From Amaurobius ferox (lineage: Eukaryota > Arthropoda > Arachnida > Araneae > Amaurobiidae), in assembly GCA_951213105.1 (NCBI GenBank), contig OX578135.1:162595250-162659249 (forward strand): DNA of 64,000 nucleotides, given 5' to 3'. Under the pieces are notes generated by a model. The model was not told the DNA's origin. It searched no databases and was given only the letters and a program-made list of their open reading frames with translations. Position 1 is the first letter of the stretch; each line of letters starts with the position of its first letter. A program made the translations under genes and the position numbers. This document shows, piece by piece, positions 58,001-64,000 of the stretch.

Positions 58001-58466
58001 TGCAAAATAAATAGCCAAAAGATCCCTAAAAGTGAAAAAAAAATCCTACTCAAATTCCAAAATTACTCTGAGTCAAACTCTAAAGTTTACTTTAAAAATT
58101 CTATAAAACAAACAAAAAAAATATCTTTAAAACAACAAGCTATGATTAGCTTACACAGGAGTGAAAATAAAAAAAATTTCAACTAACAAAAGCTTAATGA
58201 AAAAAAAAACTCCTAAATCTTTCCAACTTTTCAAAAACTACAATATTATTTTTAAAACAAACTAAATTAATGAAATTATTTAGTTAATTTGGTGCCCTTG
58301 CCCATAGTAAACATATGAAACATATAATAACATCTAAATAAAACATTTTCAAATACTGATTACCTTTAAAGAATATTTTTATGGTGGACAGCCCATTTAA
58401 TTATTATTATATTTTATTCAGTGGACAGACAACTCAGGCAGAACCAAAAAGGTGAACGGCACCACA
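55078..58466 (-). other. non-coding internal domain of the LTR element
   Basis: The plus strand is strongly A- and C-rich, with few G or T, and no retroviral-type domains in any frame. An internal duplication is visible: GGTGCATTCCCCAG at about 57150 and again at about 57809, each preceded by GGGCAAGT and followed by an AAAGCACnnAAGT-like block, about 660 bp apart. The + strand sequence GGTGAACGGCACCA (58451-58464) is the candidate primer-binding site. Confidence 0.75.
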
Positions 58467-60033
58467 TGTTATGAAGGTTTTCCCTTCCCTTACAAATATT
58501 AAACTTCTTTATTTACTAAATTATAATTTACTATTTATACTTATTATTTTTATATTTAATTTATTATTTATCTTTAAGTTATTTTTACATTTCATTATTC
58601 TAAGTTATTATATTTATTTTTAACCTGTGATCGTATAGTATTTTTAAATCAATAAAGTTTACTTTTATAATTTATTTTCTCTTTGTTTACTCAACCATTA
58701 CTATTGCTTGGTCTGTGCTCAACTATGTAAATCTTTTAAAAACACTTCAACACCATATAACTTTTAAAAATTCCACTTACCTTTAAATGAATAAATAGAT
58801 AAAAATAGCACAGCCAACAACAACTAAAGAATCACAAACACTAATTGTTAAATTAAAAATTAACTTTTATTAACAACAAAAAAAAACATCATCCTATTCT
58901 TTATAATTTAAGTTGAATGTAGAGTAGCAAGTTGTTCATTGCATTAATTAAAATTAAAATCTATTAAATTTAGTACATTGCATACATTAAAAATTCAATT
59001 TAAATGACCCAGGAACAGAATCCACTCTGGTCTGAAGACCAGAGTTTGGTCTGCCTGGAGCTGGCTGTCCACCACTAAAAAGGTTAAATTTAAATTTTCA
59101 AATTAATAAAAACAAACACAAATATTTCAAATAAGGACTTTTGTTGAGATAAGAGTGTGCAAATATTGTATGTAAGATTATTTGAACTTCCAAATGCAAA
59201 TCTAATTGAAGACACAACCTTTTTATCTGCTTTTATCATTTTGGAAAAATTCCCATTTTGGCTGGAACGTTCTAGAGGGTGCATATAGATGGCAGCACCA
59301 CTGAACAAAAGTGATTAAGCTAATCAACACGTGGAACACCAAAACACAAAAACTTGCTGAGAGCGCACTCTGAAGATACTGAGTGGAACACTAAGGGCTC
59401 GCTGAAAACCCACTTTAGAAGATTTTGTTGAGAGAAACACACCTCCAAAACTTGAGACAAGCAGAACCGCCGCGGCACACGGTGATGAATTTCTTTTGCA
59501 AATCAAATGACGACACATGACTCATTCATCAGCAAAATAGATGTCGACTCAAAAAATAGGTGAGTCGGCAACAAAAGCTTTAGAGGAGCACAACACAGTG
59601 ATGACTGAGCGAGACCAGTGGCATTTTTCATTCTGCTGTCACATTTTTCATTCAGTTGTCAAAAATTCTAATGCGACGAGCACTTCGTAAATTCGAAGAA
59701 ACTAAGCTTGCGTGAGAATTTTCCGGTCTTCAAAACACCTTGCGAGCCCAGGCGCTCAGCATGACAGGGTGGCCACTCAACCTGGAAACCGGGAAAAGTC
59801 AGGGAATTTTAGAATAGTCAGGGAATTTTGTGAAAATTCTGGAATTTTTTTTTTTTTACTAGTTGTCCAGATAAAAACAGAACTGCCAAGTTTGTACGCC
59901 GTTTTCGAAAAATTTCGCCAAGTATTACGCTGTACTCGTAACCGCTAAATAAAGGTTGCCATGTGTCCATTTAATTCCGTATAAAAGCAAAAATGCGGAG
60001 TTTGTGCGTCATTTTGGACAAATGTCGCCAAGT

Positions 60034-61532
60034 ACAGAGATGCCAACTTTTACGGATTTTCCGTAGTTTGTACGGATTTTTACTTTATCTTACGGTTTTA
60101 CGGACATTACTCCCAAAACTACGGAAAATCCCGTGAAATCCATGCATCCTACCATTCAGTTCATATTCCCTGCTGTGCTGAGAGTTCAAAATTATCAGTT
60201 CGCATCCATTTTCTTCTTCTAATGATTTCATATCAGAACAGTAGACCTAATTTATTTTTATAGTGCCCGTAAAAATAAAGAAATATTTTACTAAACAAAT
60301 TATATTTCGCTTAAATTATAGGATTGCGCAATTCAGTCCGTTTCGGGCTTTGCTGAGAGTACACAATTGTCTTTTTCCATCCCTCTCCATCCCCTTATTA
60401 TTGCACTTTAACTTGACTAAACTAGCTTGTTTTCATATTTTGGTTGATTATAAAGGCTAATTTTTTAATTATTTTCACATAAATAGTACGATCGCGAAAT
60501 TCAGTTTTTTTTTTGCTTTTGCGGGCGTTGCCGAGAGTACGTAATTATCCTTTTCCATCGGCCTCCATCTCCCTATTGTAACACATTAACTTGACTAAAC
60601 TAGTTTCTTTTCATATTTTGGTTGATTATAAAGGCTAATTTTTTAATTTTCACATAAATAGTACGATCGTGAAATTCACTTTTTTTTTTCCCCAGGCGTT
60701 GCCGAGAGTATGCAATTATCCTTTTCCATCGATCTCCATCTCCCTATTGTAGCACATTAACTTAACTAAACAAGATTTTTTTCATATTTTGGTTGATTAT
60801 AAAGGTTAATTTTTTAATTATTTTCACACAAATAGTACGATCGTGAAATTCAGTTTTTTTTTTCCCCAGGCGTTGCCGAGAGTATGCAATTATCCTTTTC
60901 CATCGATCTCCATCTCCCTATTGTAGCACATTAACTTAACTAAACAAGATTTTTTTCATATTTTGGTTGATTATAAAGGTTAATTTTTTAATTATTTTCA
61001 CACAAATAGTACGATCGTGAAATTCAGTTTTTTTTTTCGCGGGCGTTGCCGAGAGTACGCAATTATCCTTTTCCATCGATCTCCATCTCCCTATTTTTGT
61101 ACATTAATTTGACTAAACTAACATATTTTCATATTTTGGTTGATTATAAAGTCTAATATTTTAATTATTTTCATATAAATAGTACGATCGTAAAATTCAG
61201 TCCCCCCCCCCCCTTCCTCGGACATTGCCGACAGTACGAAATTATTCTTTTCCATTGATCTCCATCTCCCTATTGTTGTACATTAACATGACTAAACTAG
61301 CTTATTTTCATATTTTGGTTAATTATAAAGGTTAATTTCCTAATTATTTTCACATAGTGCTATTCAGTTGTAATTAACTCAGTTAAGTTAGCAAAACTAC
61401 ATTTTGAACTTATTCTAAGGTTTTAAAATATATATTGTCAATATACGTAAAATCTTACTGATGGTCAATGCGGTTTTACTGAAAACTCTTGATTTTTCTA
61501 CCGATGACCCCTTGCAGAGGTTGGCATCTCTA
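60034..61532. mobile_element. hAT-like element with six internal repeats of about 174 bp
   Basis: Left end CAGAGATGCCAACTTTTACG at 60034. The right end is the inverse of AGAGATGCCAACCTCTGC, finishing near 61532. A stretch at 60177-60310 closely matches 2399-2530 in the element at 1841. The interior is a tandem array. No transposase and no clear target duplication. Confidence 0.8.
60310..61370. repeat. tandem array, about 174 bp x 6
   Basis: The anchor CCATCGATCTCCATCTCCC (or a variant) lies at 60378, 60555, 60726, 60900, 61073 and 61252. Each unit also has GTTGCCGAGAGTA, TTTTGGTTGATTATAAAGG and AAATAGTACGATCGTGAAAT. The units around 60680-61030 are almost identical to each other. A poly-C run is at about 61202-61213. 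Confidence 0.92.
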
Positions 61533-62661
61533 TATATTATATACATTTTACTATATTTTTTTCTATTTTAATGACATTCTTTCAACATTGCTGAATTGAC
61601 ATTTATTCAATGGCTGTGGCTTGTTGTAGTGTAGTTATTGCATATCTTTAATGATCTCTGTCATTGTGAGCAATTTGCAATGCCCATATTTATAGACATC
61701 TCAGTTTAGACTATATCTTTTTATTGTCTTCAATGAAAACCATTAAATTCTTTTAAATATTTCAGTAGTCCAATTTTACTGCATTTACATGAATTTTTTA
61801 TTAAAAATGTCAAAATTTATTTGTAAAAACAAAAAAAATATGTGTATTTTTTTCTCCTGATTTTATGTAACTTTTTTGGATAGTTGAGTTAAATTGTTAA
61901 GATTCTTTAATCAAATTTGTAACTAAATAGGGACGTGCATGCGCATGTTTTATGTTAAAATTACTGGTCTGGAATTTCTTTTCAATTCACCTGGAAAACC
62001 TGGAAAAGTCAGGGAATTTCAGTATGTCCAAAGAGTGGCCACCCTGCATGAGCCCCGGCTCGGCACTCCAAATTTTCTTCAACCTCTCTGATCTGCCGCT
62101 AGCATTCGAATCCCCCCGGCAACACACGCTTGCCTTCCCAGGAGACGCCAAACTTGGCGAGTGAAACCCTACGCTTCGCGCCGAGCGCTCACGCATACAC
62201 TGCGGAAATAAAACGCTGTTATGCCAAGAATCATTAAAAGGATAACTTCTGCCAAGCGGCAAGCCGACGCGCAATGGCAACCCGCCAACCCCACCGGATG
62301 CAATGCACCCCAAATGCAGGTGTTTTAACTGATAAGAGGTTCAAGGCCAAGTTTCGCTTAAAAAGTGCCTTTATTTTGCGGATTCGTAAATGAAGTGAAG
62401 TTAAGTTAAAAGACGCGAGCGAGAGACCGAAGGATTAACAAAAGATTATTTAACGTTTAAAGGCACATTGCGCACAATTTTGAATAATAAAAACATTAAA
62501 AAGATAACAAATTACGTTAAAGGGGAAATAAATTGCCGAAATATTCCAAAACAACAAATAAATTTAGAATTTTGAAGGGAAAGGGAAAAATAACGAATTT
62601 TAAGCTATTACAAATTTTGAACTATTAATTAAATTTAGAACTGTCAAATCTCGGCATAACA

Positions 62662-63299
62662 CTACCTGTTGTGGCCTGGAAAGTTTTGCTCAGATTCAGT
62701 AGGGCAGAAATTCGGATGCCAAACCTTGCACTCTGCCAGGTGCTAGTCTACGAATCCCTCCGGCATTGAGCCTAATGCGCAAAAACACTAATTTGGTTCA
62801 AGGTTTGGGTGAATTTTCACCGCCTCCCTAACAATAGATCATTATCTTCCTCAGTTGAAGGAGCTAATAGGGGTTGAAAAGCATGGATGAAAGTGCTAAT
62901 AAATTGTTTCTTTAGGCTACAGATGTATACATATAATTCATATTTTCCAAACAAAGTGTTACAATTGTTTGTTAAATGCAGACGATTTTATTTTAATTAA
63001 TTCTCCAATTCTAAAGGTGTGGTTGTGTCATACTTACCATACCACAGCATTCACCCCTGTCATTTATATATTATTAAATTAAATACCTTGTGAAATTTAG
63101 AGTCAGTCAAAGCAAAACTTTTTGAGTTATATTAAATTTACTACTGCATTCCTAACTTTTGAAAGGCTATGTATTTTGCTTAATTTTTTTTTTTTTTTTT
63201 TTTTTTAATCTCTATTGTCTGATTTTCTGAACTTGCTGAGGTTAGACATCACTGTTGTAGAATATTGTTTTCTTGATTTCTGTTGCCATCCCTTTCAAG
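62662..63299. other. intron sequence, poly-T tract
   Basis: A poly-T run at about 63186-63206. The acceptor candidate CCATCCCTTTCAAG ends at 63299. No other feature. Confidence 0.5.
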
Positions 63300-63503
63300 A
63301 TGCACCAGGCCAGTTCAGAATCGACGAAAAATGATGAAGTTCCTAAAGAGATGGTGGTACGCCCACAAAGGAGGAGATCTACTGGCAGTTCCGATTCTGA
63401 ATCGGACACTGAGCTTGCTGAGCTGCAGAAGCATGTGGTCCGCAGATCGGCAGAGTTTGACCCTTCCGCATCTGCCACAACCCAAAACTCGAATGGGCAG
63501 CAG
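63300..63503 (+). CDS. candidate RIM-BP exon, Ser/charged linker after FN3 block
   Basis: A 204-bp candidate in phase 0 at both ends, matching the phase-0 exit of the exon at 48075. It reads MHQASSESTKNDEVPKEMVV, then RPQRRRSTGSSDSESDTELA, ELQKHVVRRSAEFDPSASAT and TQNSNGQQ. The GC content and codon use stand out from the flanks. The donor is CAG|GTGAAA. The SDSESDTELAELQ stretch resembles the acidic serine linker that follows the FN3 modules in arthropod RIM-BPs, but such linkers are weakly conserved. The Met at its start is not necessarily an initiator. Confidence 0.6.
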
Positions 63504-64000
63504 GTGAAACTCCAGCAGACACTCTTGGTGGTTGTGGGCTGCTGGCTGTTAACACTGTCCCCTGTTGACTCCTGTACCCTGTCTGATTTATTTGCAAGGA
63601 ACAAACTGCCAACCTGATCTTAGGGTTACTAAATTTTCCTTAAAAGTTAACTAAACTTCACATATTGTAAACACTAAACACACATCAAACAGTAGTGTGT
63701 CTTAAAATAGACAGTATAACTTAACACAACAATTGTGCTTGTTTTATTTTTAAAACTGGATTAAATTTCCTGGCATTGCCCAGGTCCCAAATTAACACCT
63801 ACTATTTTATTATATAATACAGATACAGATAACACCTCTTAATTTCTAAATTGCCAGTTTTGAACTAAAATCATTTCCATCTTGCATATCAATCCAAATC
63901 CTTGTTTTCAACGAATGTAGTTATTTGCAACTATTTGCCATCATGCATGCACCCAAACAGCCACTTCTCACCCATAGCAATGCTCAGCTCACTGCATAGC
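63504..64000. other. intron or downstream sequence
   Basis: AT-rich. The stretch at 63820-63850 resembles 23573-23620 and may be a dispersed repeat. No gene seen. Confidence 0.45.

Larger units (their letters stand above)
59765..62046. mobile_element. DNA element with CAGGGTGGCCACTC ends and 5-bp duplication
   Basis: The ends CAGGGTGGCCACTC (59765) and its inverse (ending 62046) continue with related AAAGTCAGGGAATTT motifs on both sides. CATGA (59760-59764 and 62047-62051) is the target duplication; the intact LTR at 54467-54471 holds it once, proving the boundary. The 2282-bp interior is non-coding and includes the hAT-like element at 60034. I cannot assign the superfamily: 5 bp is not the usual hAT length. 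Confidence 0.85.
53170..62661 (-). mobile_element. young LTR retrotransposon without coding capacity (LARD-like)
   Basis: Two direct repeats (53170-55077 and 58467-62661, the latter interrupted) begin TGTTATGAAGG and end GGCATAACA. CTAC at 53166-53169 recurs at 62662-62665. The internal region (55078-58466, about 3.4 kb) has no gag, protease, reverse transcriptase or integrase. A primer-binding-site candidate lies at 58451-58464: read on the minus strand it is TGGTGCCGTTCACC, 2 nt inside the LTR. A purine-rich stretch (minus-strand GAGAGGAATTA) abuts the other LTR. Both support minus orientation. The element must have been mobilised by proteins from elsewhere. Confidence 0.87.
58467..62661 (-). 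repeat. LTR (5' LTR in minus orientation), interrupted
   Basis: Matches 53170-55077 from 58467 to 59764 and from 62047 to 62661. The element at 59765-62046 is inserted in it. The host word CATGA is duplicated at the breakpoints. Confidence 0.92.

Noticed and set aside
60034..61532. 8-bp target duplication for the third hAT-like element.
   Set aside because: Flanking 8-mers (GCCAAGTA and TATATTAT or nearby) do not match, so I give the ends without claiming a duplication.

Overview
This is a eukaryotic, AT-rich, repeat-dense window that lies mostly inside the introns of one large plus-strand gene. The recoverable exons encode three tandem fibronectin type III (FN3) modules that I recognise as a RIM-binding protein (RIM-BP / RIMBP2-like), a presynaptic active-zone scaffold. 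Reading frames and intron phases join consistently from exon to exon. The mix of decayed Tc1, mariner, Tigger/jerky, hAT and piggyBac-like DNA transposons, with introns of 5-15 kb, suggests an arthropod, perhaps a chelicerate such as a spider. That placement is an inference, not a demonstration.

Layout of the gene. Candidate exons lie at 5249-5344 (acidic linker, less certain), 13529-13716 and 19552-19633 (first FN3), 19712-19873 and 26027-26155 (second FN3), 39260-39436 and 47927-48075 (third FN3), and 63300-63503 (low-complexity linker after the FN3 block, less certain). The N-terminal SH3 region and the C-terminal SH3 pair would lie outside the window. Introns are 8.2, 5.8, 0.078, 6.2, 13.1, 8.5 and about 15.2 kb.

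Layout of the introns. 580-3896: a Tigger-like fragment split by a full-length mariner, itself split by an hAT-like element. 5738-9431: an LTR-only copy split by a Tigger. 9837-13528: tandem duplication, a truncated Tigger and a small retroposon with a 15-bp target duplication. 14425-17587: a jerky/Tigger element split by a TTAA-flanked element. 17755-18219: a foldback element. 20555-22845: a tandem array split by another Tigger. 28078-29960: a dimeric satellite-like array. 30355-34003: a triple nest including a 788-bp near-palindrome. 36257-38687: a Tc1 element split by an hAT-like element. 39542-41790: a jerky-like element and another tandem array. 43780-47264: a Tigger with a nested hAT fragment. 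48224-48515: a MITE. 49961-52345: a Tc1 relic split by an hAT-like element. 53170-62661: a young LTR element, apparently non-coding and minus-oriented, whose left-coordinate LTR is intact and whose right-coordinate LTR is split by two further nested elements.

No functional prokaryotic-type system, CRISPR array, rRNA or intact transposase gene was found. The main points for a second look are the retroposon at 12378-12758, the large non-coding LTR element, and a family of hAT-like elements that carry an internal repeat of about 170 bp in different copy numbers. Other points are the 788-bp inverted repeat, the two dimeric tandem arrays and a tandem in-frame splice donor. All calls are by eye; no alignment or database search was run.
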